Assembly: GCF_000964005.1 (NCBI RefSeq)
Contig: NZ_JXYP01000035.1
Coordinates: forward strand, 39,566-103,565
DNA from: Williamsia herbipolensis
GTDB lineage: Bacteria; Actinomycetota; Actinomycetes; Mycobacteriales; Mycobacteriaceae
Direction of reading: 5' to 3'
DNA: 64,000 nt
Under the pieces are notes generated by a model. That model was not told the DNA's origin. It saw only the letters and a list, made by a program, of their open reading frames with translations, and made no database searches. The first letter of the stretch is position 1. Each line of letters begins with the position of its first letter. Below are positions 38,786-47,726 of the stretch, piece by piece. The translations under genes and the position numbers were made by a program.

Positions 38786-39957
38786 CGGGTCAGCACCAAT
38801 CCGCTCGTGGGAACACCGGTCCCCGCCGTCACGACGACGCGTGCCGCGCCGTCGACCTGATTGACCGAGTCGCCCCGCAGCTGCCGGACGCCCTCGGCGA
38901 TGCCGTTCATGCCGTGGATGTAGGCCTCGCCGAGCTGACCGCCGTGGGTGTTGAGCGGCAGCGCGCCACCCACCTCCAGCGCCCCGGGGACACGTACGAA
39001 ATCCTTGGCCTCGCCACGCCCGCAGAACCCGAGCTCCTCGAGCTGCATCAACGTGTACGGGGTGAAGTGGTCGTAGAGGATGGCCGCGTCCATGTCACCG
39101 GGGCCCAGACCCGACTGCTCCCACAGCTGTCGACCGACGAGTCCCATCTCGGGCAGGCCGGCCAGATCGTCACGGTAGTAGCTCGTCATGATGTATTGGT
39201 CGGTACCGCTGCCCGAGGCGGCACCGGCGATGACGGCCGGGGTGTGCGGCATGTCCTTCGCCCGCTCGGCGGAGACGATCACCAGCGCGACACCGCCGTC
39301 GGACTCCTGACAGCAGTCGAGCAGGTGCAGCGGCTCGGCGATGTAGCGGGAGTTCTGGTGGTCGTCGATGGTGATCGGTTTGCCGTGGAAGAAGGCGTTC
39401 GGGTTCACCGCGGCGTGCTTGCGGTCGACCACCGCCACGGCACCGAAATCAGCACTGGTGGCCCCGTATTCGTGCATGTATCGCTGGGCGACCATCGCCA
39501 CGAACGCCGCGGGCGTCGACAGTCCGTGCGGGTAGCTGAAGGCGTTGTCGGTGCCCGAGGAGTTGTCCTGGGCGGCGAGACCGGCGTTGACCTGCCCGAA
39601 GCGCATACCCGAGCGCTCGTTGAAGGCGCGGTAGGCGACGACGACGTCGGCGACACCGGTGGCCACCGCCATCGCAGCCTGCTGGACGGTGGAACATGCT
39701 GCGCCACCGCCGTAGTGGATGCGCGAGAAGTAGGTCAGCTCTCCGATGCCGGCGGCGCGGGCCACGGCGATCTCGGTGTTGGTGTCCATAGTGAACGAGA
39801 CCAGGCCGTCGACGTCGGACGGCGACAGGCCGGCATCGGCGACCGCGGCCCGCACGGCCTCGGCGGCCAACCTCAGCTCACTGCGACCGGAGTCCTTGGA
39901 GAAGTCGGTGGCGCCGATGCCGACGATGGCGGCCGCACCGGACAGCGTGCTCGTCAC
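38782..39957 (-). CDS. ltp2: Ltp2, thiolase-fold steroid retro-aldolase
   Basis: 391 residues from a GTG overlapping the chsH1 stop (GTGA). The sequence follows mycobacterial Ltp2 closely in the blocks AAIVGIGATDFSKDSGRSEL, FTMDTNTEIAVARAAGIGEL, YRAFNERSGMRFGQVN and LPEMGLVGRQLW. Ltp2 with the DUF35 domain of ChsH2 cleaves 17-hydroxy-3-oxo-pregnenyl-20-carboxyl-CoA, releasing propionyl-CoA and the C19 steroid. The gene order chsH2-chsH1-ltp2 is that of the mycobacterial igr operon. Confidence 0.93.
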   Translation of the reverse strand: MTSTLSGAAAIVGIGATDFSKDSGRSELRLAAEAVRAAVADAGLSPSDVDGLVSFTMDTNTEIAVARAAGIGELTYFSRIHYGGGAACSTVQQAAMAVATGVADVVVAYRAFNERSGMRFGQVNAGLAAQDNSSGTDNAFSYPHGLSTPAAFVAMVAQRYMHEYGATSADFGAVAVVDRKHAAVNPNAFFHGKPITIDDHQNSRYIAEPLHLLDCCQESDGGVALVIVSAERAKDMPHTPAVIAGAASGSGTDQYIMTSYYRDDLAGLPEMGLVGRQLWEQSGLGPGDMDAAILYDHFTPYTLMQLEELGFCGRGEAKDFVRVPGALEVGGALPLNTHGGQLGEAYIHGMNGIAEGVRQLRGDSVNQVDGAARVVVTAGTGVPTSGLVLTR

Positions 39958-40394
39958 GAACGACCCTCCCCGGCAGTGTGATCGAGCGCCACGGTCACCC
40001 GGGAGGTCACGTGCTTGCCCAGCGAGTTGGTCCCCACGACGTCCACCGTGGCCGTTCCCGCGTCGAGCGCGGTGACGGTGCCGGAGAAGGTGAGGGTGTC
40101 GTAGGCGTACCAGGGCACACCCAGACGCAGGGTGATCGACCGGATCTGCGCCCGTTGCCCGGCCCACGCGGCGACGTAGCGGCCGACGAGGCCGGTGTCG
40201 GTGAGGATGTTGACGAAGATGTCCTTCGACCCCTTGGCGTGGGCGAGATCCCTGTCGTGGTGGACGTCCTGGAAGTCACGCGTCGCCAGCGCCGTGGAGA
40301 CGATGAACGTCGGGGTGGCCTCGATCGTCAACGGCGGCAACGTGTCACCGACACCCACCGTCGGCGGGTGGGCGGGGACGGTCGGGGCGGTCAT
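39954..40394 (-). CDS. chsH1: MaoC-like hydratase subunit ChsH1
   Basis: 146 residues. A single hot-dog domain with the hydratase motif FQDVHHDRDLAHAKGSKDIF and the closing LGVPWYAYDTLTFSGTV. ChsH1 pairs with the MaoC domain of ChsH2 to hydrate the C20 side-chain enoyl-CoA before Ltp2 cleavage. It overlaps chsH2 upstream (ATGA) and ltp2 downstream (GTGA). It has a longer N-terminus than the mycobacterial protein (129 aa). Confidence 0.92.
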   Translation of the reverse strand: MTAPTVPAHPPTVGVGDTLPPLTIEATPTFIVSTALATRDFQDVHHDRDLAHAKGSKDIFVNILTDTGLVGRYVAAWAGQRAQIRSITLRLGVPWYAYDTLTFSGTVTALDAGTATVDVVGTNSLGKHVTSRVTVALDHTAGEGRS

Positions 40395-41404
40395 GATCGC
40401 TCCTGGGGGTCGAGGGGTCGCCAGGCGTAGAGACTCCAGGGAGAGTCGTCGGCCCCACCGGCCTGCGCGGGGACGTCGAGGAACTCGACGGTCACGGCCA
40501 TCCCGATGGCGACCTCGGACGGGTCGACGCCGCGCAGTTGGCCGAGCATACGCACCCCCTCGTCGAGTTCGACGAGCGCGATGACGAACGGCAGCGCGCG
40601 TCCGGGAACCCGCGGCGCGTGGTGCACCACGAAGCTGTAGACGGTGCCGGTGCCCGCCGCGACCTGATAGTCGGTCGGCTCGGTGTGGTCCTTCCACAGC
40701 GCGGGAACCGGGGGGTGGGTCAGTGCGCCGACGGGCAACCGCTGGATCCGCAGTTCGTGACGTGCCACCCCGTCCCAGAAGAACGCGGTGTCGCGGGAGG
40801 CGCTGGGGCGCATCATCGTCGCGGCGTCGAGATCGGCCGTGTCGGCCCCCACCGACGAGGTGACCGGGGACGAGGAGTCCGACGTCTGCCGGTCGACGGG
40901 CCGGAACTTGAGGATCCGGAAGTCCATCTCGGCGACCACCTCGTCACCGACCGTCCACACGCTGTGGGTGGTGAAGAACCAGCCCTCACCCAGCCCGGTC
41001 TGCTTCGGTCCGACCACGTCGGTCAACGCCGAGGAGATCGCCACCTCCTCACCGGGACGCGTGTAGCGGTGATAGGTCGAGTCGCAGTTGGTCGCGACCA
41101 CCGAGGTGTAACCGGCGTCGTCGAAGATCTGCGACACCGCCGAGAGCGGGTCGTCGGCCGGACGCGCTCCGTGCAGTCCCCGCATCGTCCACACCTGGGC
41201 CATCGCGGGTGGGGCGACGACGCCGTCCCACCCGGCGGCGCGGGCCGCGGCGTCGTCGGTGTGGATCGGGTTGGCGTCGCCGATGGCCTCGACCCAGTTC
41301 GCGATCATCGGTGTGTTGATCGGATCGCGGCCGAGAACGGGCGCGCTCGACCCCGCGGCGCGCACGGTGTCGGTGGCGTCGCGGATGGTGTCTTCGAGGG
41401 TCAC
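40391..41404 (-). CDS. chsH2: ChsH2: MaoC hydratase fused to DUF35/OB domain
   Basis: 337 residues from a GTG. The N-terminal MaoC-like domain (IANWVEAIGDANPIHTDDAA) forms the hydratase with ChsH1. After a Ser/Thr-rich linker (residues ~180-205) comes the DUF35 part, with a rubredoxin-like and OB fold (FFWDGVARHELRIQRLPVGAL; YSFVVHHAPRVPG; LLGQLRGVDP-type end), which is the partner of Ltp2. The gene lies 6 bp after chsE2. The usual zinc cysteines of DUF35 proteins are absent, as in ChsH2. Confidence 0.92.
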   Translation of the reverse strand: MTLEDTIRDATDTVRAAGSSAPVLGRDPINTPMIANWVEAIGDANPIHTDDAAARAAGWDGVVAPPAMAQVWTMRGLHGARPADDPLSAVSQIFDDAGYTSVVATNCDSTYHRYTRPGEEVAISSALTDVVGPKQTGLGEGWFFTTHSVWTVGDEVVAEMDFRILKFRPVDRQTSDSSSPVTSSVGADTADLDAATMMRPSASRDTAFFWDGVARHELRIQRLPVGALTHPPVPALWKDHTEPTDYQVAAGTGTVYSFVVHHAPRVPGRALPFVIALVELDEGVRMLGQLRGVDPSEVAIGMAVTVEFLDVPAQAGGADDSPWSLYAWRPLDPQERS

Positions 41405-41410
41405 GGGCGG

Positions 41411-42577
41411 CTACCGCGCTGCTCGCGGCAGACCGAGGCCCGCGGTCGCGATCATGTCGCGCATCACCTCGTTCACCCCACCGCCGAAGGTGATCACGAC
41501 GTTGCGCTTGGCCTGCGCGTCGAACCAGTCGAGCAGTTCCGCGGTGGCCGGATCGGTGAGATCGCCGTAGCGACCGACGATCTCGTCGATCAACCGCCCG
41601 ATCCGCTGCACCCGTTCGGTGGCGAAGACCTTCGTCGCGGCGGCGTCGGCCATCGAGATGGACTCGTCACCCGACGACGCGATCTGCCAGTTGAGCAGCT
41701 CGTTGATGCGGGTGTAGGCGGCGATCTCGGCCAGTGCGCGCCGCACGTCCGGGTTCTTCGCCGGGACGGCGCCGTCGGCGGCCGGCCGGTGCGACCACGC
41801 GGTGATCCGCGCCAGCAGGCCGTCCATCCGACCGGCCGGGCCGAGCATCACCCGTTCGTGGTTGAGCTGCGTGGTCAACAACTTCCAGCCACCGTTCTCC
41901 TCACCGACGAGCATGCTCGCCGGGACGCGGACGTCGGAGTAGTAGGTGGCGTTGACGTGGTGGGCGCGATCGGCGGTGATGATCGGGGTGAAGCTGTAAC
42001 CCGGGTCGCGGGTGTCGACGATGAGGATCGAGATGCCCTTGTGCTTGGCCACGTTCTTGTCGGTTCGCACCGCGAGCCACACGTAGTCGGCGTCGTGACC
42101 GCCTGTGGTCCAGAGCTTCTGGCCGTTCACCACGTACTCGTCGCCATCGCGGACCGCGGCGGTCGTCAGCGACGCCAGATCGGTGCCCGCGCCCGGCTCG
42201 CTGTAGCCGATGGCGAAATGCACCTCCCCGGCGAGGATCGCGGGCAGGAATCGCGCCTTCTGCTCCTCTGTGCCGTGGACCTGCAGGGTGGGACCCACGG
42301 TCTGCAACGTCACCGCGGGCAGCGGGACGTCGGCGCGAGCGGCCTCGTTGACGAAGATCTGCTGCTCTATCTCGCCGAAACCCTTGCCGCCGTATTCCGT
42401 CGGCCAGCCCACACCGAGCCAGCCGTCGGAGCCCATCTGCCGGATCACCTTCCGGTAGGTGGGCCCGTGGCGTTCGGTGCGCATGGTCGCCGCGTCCTCG
42501 GGCGAGATGAGCGACGAGAAGTACTCGCGCAGCTCGGCTTTGAGCGCCTTCTGTTCGGGTGTCAGGTCGATGAACAC
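41411..42577 (-). CDS. chsE2: ChsE2 (FadE29) acyl-CoA dehydrogenase subunit
   Basis: 388 residues from a GTG (VFIDLTPEQKALK), as in FadE29. The FAD/substrate loop is IGYSEPGAGTDLASLTTAAV, and the C-terminus TFGGGVNEVMRDMIATAGLGLPR lacks the canonical YEGT glutamate. ChsE1-ChsE2 form a heterotetramer that dehydrogenates the three-carbon steroid side-chain CoA. The gene starts one base after the chsE1 stop. Confidence 0.93.
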   Translation of the reverse strand: MFIDLTPEQKALKAELREYFSSLISPEDAATMRTERHGPTYRKVIRQMGSDGWLGVGWPTEYGGKGFGEIEQQIFVNEAARADVPLPAVTLQTVGPTLQVHGTEEQKARFLPAILAGEVHFAIGYSEPGAGTDLASLTTAAVRDGDEYVVNGQKLWTTGGHDADYVWLAVRTDKNVAKHKGISILIVDTRDPGYSFTPIITADRAHHVNATYYSDVRVPASMLVGEENGGWKLLTTQLNHERVMLGPAGRMDGLLARITAWSHRPAADGAVPAKNPDVRRALAEIAAYTRINELLNWQIASSGDESISMADAAATKVFATERVQRIGRLIDEIVGRYGDLTDPATAELLDWFDAQAKRNVVITFGGGVNEVMRDMIATAGLGLPRAAR

Positions 42578-42578
42578 G

Positions 42579-43664
42579 TCAGATCCCCTCTTCCACCGAC
42601 TGCGCGAGCTCGGCTGCGAGCATTGACGACTCCGCAAGCTCGTCGAGCCGTGCGGTGGGGCCGCCGACGAGCCGTGCGAGGTCCTTGACGATGGAGGCGT
42701 AGCGATGCAGCGGGTAGGTGATGTCGACACCGACACCCCCGTGCAGGTGGGTCATGGTCCGCAGCGTCGACGGCATCTCCGCGGCGAGCCAGTAGGCGGC
42801 GATCGACAGGTCGCGGTCGGCGTCGAGGCCCTCCGACATCCGCCAGACCGCGGAGGTGACGGCGAGGTTCATCGAGCGCCCGATGACGTAGATGTCGGCG
42901 AGCTGTTGGGTGACCGCCTGGAACGTCGCGATCGGCTTGCCGAACTGCACGCGGTTCGTGACGTGGTCGGCGGTGATGCGCAGCGCGCCGGCGAGCACGC
43001 CGTCGGCGTAGGCCGACAGCGCGAAGCGGTGGGCGTCGCGGACCACGCGGGCGTCGCGGGCCACCACGCGGTCGTCGGGGACGGCGACGTCGTCGAAGCG
43101 CACGGTGTACTCGCCCCACCCCGTCGACGAGGGCGTCGCGGTCAGGGTGACCCCGGGTGCGTCGGTGTCGACGAGGACCGCACCGGAGTCGGTGGTGACG
43201 AGCAGGGCCGCGCTGCCCTGGGCGTGCAAGACCGCGGTCTTGGTGCCGCGCAGACGACCGTTCGACAGCGACGTCTGCGGGGTGGTGGTGAGCGGCGAAC
43301 CCGGCTCGGACACCGCGACCGCGACGTGACCGCCGCCCTCGACGATGCCCGCCACGACCGACGCGGCCCCCGGGCCCGTCGCGACCGCGCCGGCGACCAC
43401 GGTCCCGAGGGTCGGTGTCACCGCGGCCGCGGTGCCCAGCGCGCGGAGCAACGGGTGCAGGCCGATCAGACCGACGTCGTCGCCACCGTGGTCGGTGGGC
43501 AGCGCGAGGGCGAGAAGGCCGGCGCGGTGCACCGACGCGTACAGGTCGGTGTCGAATCCGCCGGGGTCGACGAACTCGGCGTCCCAGACCGGCGTGTGAC
43601 GGCGCAGCAGGTCCGACACCACATCGCCCACCGCGGTCGCGGTGGAATCGACGGTGAAGTCCAC
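42579..43664 (-). CDS. chsE1: ChsE1 (FadE28) acyl-CoA dehydrogenase subunit
   Basis: 361 residues from a GTG. A compact acyl-CoA dehydrogenase subunit with the FAD-contact block NRVQFGKPIATFQAVTQQLAD and the end THLHGGVGVDITYPLHRY. Slightly longer than mycobacterial FadE28 (339). It is the first gene of the six-gene side-chain unit, with a perfect KstR palindrome 20 bp upstream of the GTG. In mycobacteria cyp125 precedes it; here no P450 is present. Confidence 0.92.
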   Translation of the reverse strand: MDFTVDSTATAVGDVVSDLLRRHTPVWDAEFVDPGGFDTDLYASVHRAGLLALALPTDHGGDDVGLIGLHPLLRALGTAAAVTPTLGTVVAGAVATGPGAASVVAGIVEGGGHVAVAVSEPGSPLTTTPQTSLSNGRLRGTKTAVLHAQGSAALLVTTDSGAVLVDTDAPGVTLTATPSSTGWGEYTVRFDDVAVPDDRVVARDARVVRDAHRFALSAYADGVLAGALRITADHVTNRVQFGKPIATFQAVTQQLADIYVIGRSMNLAVTSAVWRMSEGLDADRDLSIAAYWLAAEMPSTLRTMTHLHGGVGVDITYPLHRYASIVKDLARLVGGPTARLDELAESSMLAAELAQSVEEGI

Positions 43665-43683
43665 GGGGCGAACACCTCTTCTC

Positions 43684-43705
43684 CAACTAGAACCTGTTCT
43701 AGTTG
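43684..43705. promoter_or_regulatory. KstR operator upstream of chsE1
   Basis: A 22-bp site with 10-bp perfect arms (CAACTAGAAC and GTTCTAGTTG) around a CT centre; the core TAGAACCTGTTCTA is at 43688-43701. It is the longest of the five KstR boxes in this window and stands between the ketosynthase gene and chsE1. Confidence 0.93.
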
Positions 43706-43820
43706 TAGCAGAGATGGACCCCAGACCCCAGGGGCGTCGACCAAGCGACCATCCGGGGGCGGCCGCATGCGTGGGCCGCTCCCGATCAGCCGAACACCCC
43801 CGGAGTGTTCGGGTGAGCGG

Positions 43821-44981
43821 TCACACGGGAGACACCACCAGCGCCGAGGTGTAACCACCCATGCCCAGCGACGTCTTGAGGGTGAGCCCCGGCTCGGCAG
43901 AGGTGAGGCCGTCGAGCAGGTTCCCGATCGCCGCGGGGGACACCTGCGGTGTCGCGGGCACCTCGCCGTGGGTGAACCCGAGTAGCGAGGCGGCCAGCTC
44001 GACCGCGCCCGCCGCGGCCTGGCAGTGACCGGCCAGCGGCTTGACCGAGAACACCCCCGCGTCGGGTACGCGCGTCGTCGCGATCACGCCCTCGGCGGCA
44101 TCGCACTGCGCGGTGCCGGGTCCGTGGGCGTTGAGGAACGCGATGTCGCCACCGGACACGCCGGAGTTCTCCAGGGCCTCGTCGATGCACCCGAGCACGT
44201 GTGTGAGCTCGGGGTCGATCGACGTCGGGTGGAAACCGTCGTGCGCCATCGCGCCGCCCAGGACGTCGGCGTATCCGTCGACGTCGCGCCGGTTGGTCAT
44301 CACATACCCGACGGCGGCCTCGCCGAAGGTGAACCCGCGGCTGCCCTCCTGGAACGGGCGGCACGCCGAGAGCGGCTCGTCATCGGTGATGGCGACCCCG
44401 AGGCGCATGAACATGTTGACGATCTCCGGCGTGGCCGAGAGGTCGGTCGCGACCACGACGACGTCGTCGACCATGCCGGCGTCGAGCCACGTCTTGGCGG
44501 TGATGACCGCCGCCGACCCCGAGGTGCACATCGCCGACACGCTGATCGCCGGTCCGTGGAACCCGTACTCGCGCATCAGCAGGGTGATGGGCGTCGAGGG
44601 GGTGACGGCCACGTACTGGCGCGGGCTGAACGCACCTGGCGTGCACGAGAACATCGGGTGCATGGCGGTGTCGTTCATGACGGTCGCGTGGACCAGTCCG
44701 ACGCGACGTCCGGGCGTCCACCCGTGCGCCAGCGCGTCCTCGATCGCCTCACGGGCCGCCCACCGCATCGCCCGCGCGAAACGTGTCGCACCGTCGGTGG
44801 GCTCGCCGCCGTCGGGCACCGTCACGATCCAGCCCGCCTCGTCGGGGGTCGACCCGAAGCCCGCGTGGAGACCCGCCGCCGGTTTGCCCGACGCCAGCCC
44901 CTCCCACAGGCGTTCACGACCCCATCCATAGCCGGTGACCGCGCCGACACCGGACACGCGAGAGTGCAAGTTCTTTGTCAT
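43821..44981 (-). CDS. Stand-alone beta-ketoacyl synthase
   Basis: 386 residues starting MTKNLHSR with AAGGAG upstream. KAS fold with the nucleophile in VSAMCTSGSAAV, first histidine in NAHGPGTAQCD, and the Lys/His segment SVKPLAGHCQAAAGAVE; the Cys-His-His triad is complete. There is no acyl carrier protein, ketoreductase or acyltransferase gene nearby. It lies upstream of chsE1 in the place cyp125 occupies in mycobacteria, but the KstR box lies after it, so it is probably not on the side-chain transcript. The substrate cannot be inferred. Confidence 0.8.
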   Translation of the reverse strand: MTKNLHSRVSGVGAVTGYGWGRERLWEGLASGKPAAGLHAGFGSTPDEAGWIVTVPDGGEPTDGATRFARAMRWAAREAIEDALAHGWTPGRRVGLVHATVMNDTAMHPMFSCTPGAFSPRQYVAVTPSTPITLLMREYGFHGPAISVSAMCTSGSAAVITAKTWLDAGMVDDVVVVATDLSATPEIVNMFMRLGVAITDDEPLSACRPFQEGSRGFTFGEAAVGYVMTNRRDVDGYADVLGGAMAHDGFHPTSIDPELTHVLGCIDEALENSGVSGGDIAFLNAHGPGTAQCDAAEGVIATTRVPDAGVFSVKPLAGHCQAAAGAVELAASLLGFTHGEVPATPQVSPAAIGNLLDGLTSAEPGLTLKTSLGMGGYTSALVVSPV

Positions 44982-45146
44982 GGTGAACTCCTTGTCGTTT
45001 GGCACGATAAGCAGTCGCATATCGTGAATCCGCCCAGGTCAGACGGCACTTCCCACGATCCCGTACTTTCGTCCCGAATGGCGAGTCCGTGAGATTTCAC
45101 AGACCTCGCGGATGCACTTCCGCCTCACCTGGCACATGCGCTAACG

Positions 45147-47705
45147 ATGTGCGGGAGAATGGGGTCGTCGGTTCGCGACGAGTCGGCCGCAGACGAGGAA
45201 TCGGGAGTGGTCGTGCCAGTCGGGGGAACGTCGGACGGGGAGGTGGCCAGCGGTGTCGTCGACGACGTCCCGGGGGCCGTTCTCGGTGACGTCGTGGCAC
45301 CCGCCGCGGCCCCGATGACACCGTCGGCCGTCTCACCGGTCGCCGAGCGCTACCGGTTGCTGCTCGAGCTCAGTCCGGACCCCATCGTGGTCCACCAGAA
45401 CGGTCTCGTGGTGTACGTGAACTCCGCCGCGGTGCGCTTCGGTCGCGTCGAGACCCGCGAGGACCTGCTCGGTCTGCCGATCACCGATTTCGTCCATCCC
45501 GACTCGTTGCCGCGCATGCTCGAGCGCTTCACCGACATGGGCGACGAGCCGGGCGCGGCGACCATGCCCGAAGAGGTGTTGATGCGCAACGCCACCGGGG
45601 AGACGCGGCCGATGGAGGTCACCTCGGTCCGGACCATCTGGGAAGACGCCCCCGCCTACCAGGTGATCCTGCGCGACGTCGCCGCCATCCGGGCCGCCGA
45701 GACCGCGTTGCGCCACCAGGCCGCCCTGATCGACCACGTCAGCGATGCGGTGGTGTCGGTCGACCGCGATCTGCACGTGCGGTCGTGGAACCGCGGCGCG
45801 TCACGGATGTACGGCCTCAGTGCGCTCGACGCGATCGGCCGCTCGCTGCGGACGGTCGTCGGCGCCGGCACCGACCCGAGCGCGATCGTCGCGATGGGCG
45901 GCGTGGTCGACGAACTGCACCACCGGTACGACAACGGCCGGTCGCTGCTCACGCGGGTGTCGGCGACGGCGATGGGCGACGGCTACCTGCTCGTCTGCGC
46001 CGCGACCCGCCGCCCGCTCATCGAGCGGCTCGGGGCGATCCTCATGTCGCTGCACCAGGCGGTCATCGTGGTGCGCGAGGGAGGCCGCATCGAGCTGGCC
46101 AACCCGGCGGCGGTGGCCATGCTCGAACTGCATCCCACCGCGGTGCCCGGTGTCGACATCGACTCGCTCGCACTCGATTTCCCCGACGATGTCGAGTCGC
46201 CGATCGCCGGGTGCCTGCGCACCGGACTCCCGGTGGCCGACCGCACCGCGAAGCTGACGACCCGCGACGGCCGACGCTGGTTGTCGTGCAGCGCCCGCAT
46301 CATCGACGACGACGCGAACGGGGCGGCGGCGCTGGTGTCGATCGTCGACATCACCGATCGACACGAGCGCACCTCACAACTCGCGTGGGAGGCCAACCAC
46401 GACCACCTCACGGGACTGCTGAACCGCGGCGGCACACTCCGCAGACTCGCACGGGAACTCGACGGCATGGCCGCGCCCGACGACCGTGTCGCGGTCTACT
46501 ACCTCGACCTCGACAACTTCAAGCTCGTCAACGACTCCCTGGGGCACTCTGTCGGCGACGAGGTGCTGCAGACCATCGCGCGGCGACTCGACGCGATCAC
46601 CCCGGCCGGCAGTGCGATCGGCCGGATCGGGGGCGACGAGTTCGTCATCGTCACACCGCTGTCGGACGACTTCGCCGACCGCATCGAGGCACAGAGCCAG
46701 GCGGTGCACGCCGCGATGGGCGCCGCGATCGCGTTGGGGACACGCAGCGAACGGCTCACCATCAGCATCGGCGTGGCCGTCGCGGGCCTGGGCGACGGAC
46801 GGTCGCCGACCGACCTGCTCCGCGACGCCGACATCGCCCTCTACCAGGCCAAGCTCGAATCCAGCTCCCGCACACCGTATGTGCACTTCCGGGTCGAGCA
46901 GCGCGAGGGCCTGCAGCGCCGCCAGTCGATCGAACAGGATCTTCGTGAAGCCCTGCACTCGGGGGCGCGCGGACTGTTCATGGAGTACCAGCCGATCGTG
47001 GCGACCGGCGACCACCGGGTCGTGGCGGTCGAGGCCCTGTTGCGCTGGGACCACCCGACACTGGGCCGCGTCTCCCCCACCGAGTTCATCCCCATCGCCG
47101 AGATGACCGACCTCATCGACCTGATCGGCGACCACGTGGTGCGCACGGCCACCACCGAGTTCACCGCCGCCCCGTGGACCTCGGGACTCACCCTGTGCGT
47201 CAACATGTCCCGCCGCGAGCTCACCGACCGCCGGTTGCTGTCGCGGCTCACCGCCGCCATCGAGGAGTCGGGCATGGATCCGGGGCGACTCTGCGTGGAG
47301 ATCACCGAGAGTGCACTCGCCGAGGGCGATTCGCGCGCGCCGGTCACCCTCGCCGCGATCCGCGAACTCGGCATCCAGGTCGCGATCGACGACTTCGGCA
47401 CCGGCGCGTCGTCGTTGAACCAGCTCTACCGTCTGCCGATCAGCATCCTCAAGACGGCCAAGCCGTTCGTCGACGCCCTCGACGAGAGCGTCGAGGCCCG
47501 CGCGATCCTCTCGAGCATCGTCGCGATGGCGCACACCACCGGGATGCGGGTGGTGGCCGAGGGTGTCGAGACCTCGAGCCAGGCCGCCAAGGTGAGCGGC
47601 GTCGACTGCGACTTCGCGCAGGGCTACTACTACGCGACGCCGACGTCGCTGGACGCGATCGCGCCACTGGTGACGCGCGACGACACCGACCGCCCCACGC
47701 ACTGA
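45147..47705 (+). CDS. PAS-PAS-GGDEF-EAL dual c-di-GMP enzyme
   Basis: 852 residues. After ~60 disordered residues come PAS-like sensor modules (~65-190, ~190-290, and a third at ~300-405). A diguanylate cyclase domain follows with intact GGDEF (residues 495-499), then an EAL domain (EALLRW at 629, VNMS, EITES, DDFGTGASSL, LKTAK, AEGVET, AQGYYY). All metal and catalytic positions of the EAL are present; KID is changed to KTA but keeps the lysine. No RxxD inhibitory site precedes GGDEF. No membrane helix is seen, so it is a cytosolic sensor. The start is uncertain; an ATG at 45159 is the alternative. Confidence 0.85.
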   Translation: MCGRMGSSVRDESAADEESGVVVPVGGTSDGEVASGVVDDVPGAVLGDVVAPAAAPMTPSAVSPVAERYRLLLELSPDPIVVHQNGLVVYVNSAAVRFGRVETREDLLGLPITDFVHPDSLPRMLERFTDMGDEPGAATMPEEVLMRNATGETRPMEVTSVRTIWEDAPAYQVILRDVAAIRAAETALRHQAALIDHVSDAVVSVDRDLHVRSWNRGASRMYGLSALDAIGRSLRTVVGAGTDPSAIVAMGGVVDELHHRYDNGRSLLTRVSATAMGDGYLLVCAATRRPLIERLGAILMSLHQAVIVVREGGRIELANPAAVAMLELHPTAVPGVDIDSLALDFPDDVESPIAGCLRTGLPVADRTAKLTTRDGRRWLSCSARIIDDDANGAAALVSIVDITDRHERTSQLAWEANHDHLTGLLNRGGTLRRLARELDGMAAPDDRVAVYYLDLDNFKLVNDSLGHSVGDEVLQTIARRLDAITPAGSAIGRIGGDEFVIVTPLSDDFADRIEAQSQAVHAAMGAAIALGTRSERLTISIGVAVAGLGDGRSPTDLLRDADIALYQAKLESSSRTPYVHFRVEQREGLQRRQSIEQDLREALHSGARGLFMEYQPIVATGDHRVVAVEALLRWDHPTLGRVSPTEFIPIAEMTDLIDLIGDHVVRTATTEFTAAPWTSGLTLCVNMSRRELTDRRLLSRLTAAIEESGMDPGRLCVEITESALAEGDSRAPVTLAAIRELGIQVAIDDFGTGASSLNQLYRLPISILKTAKPFVDALDESVEARAILSSIVAMAHTTGMRVVAEGVETSSQAAKVSGVDCDFAQGYYYATPTSLDAIAPLVTRDDTDRPTH

Positions 47706-47726
47706 ACGCGCCGGGGTGTCACGCCG

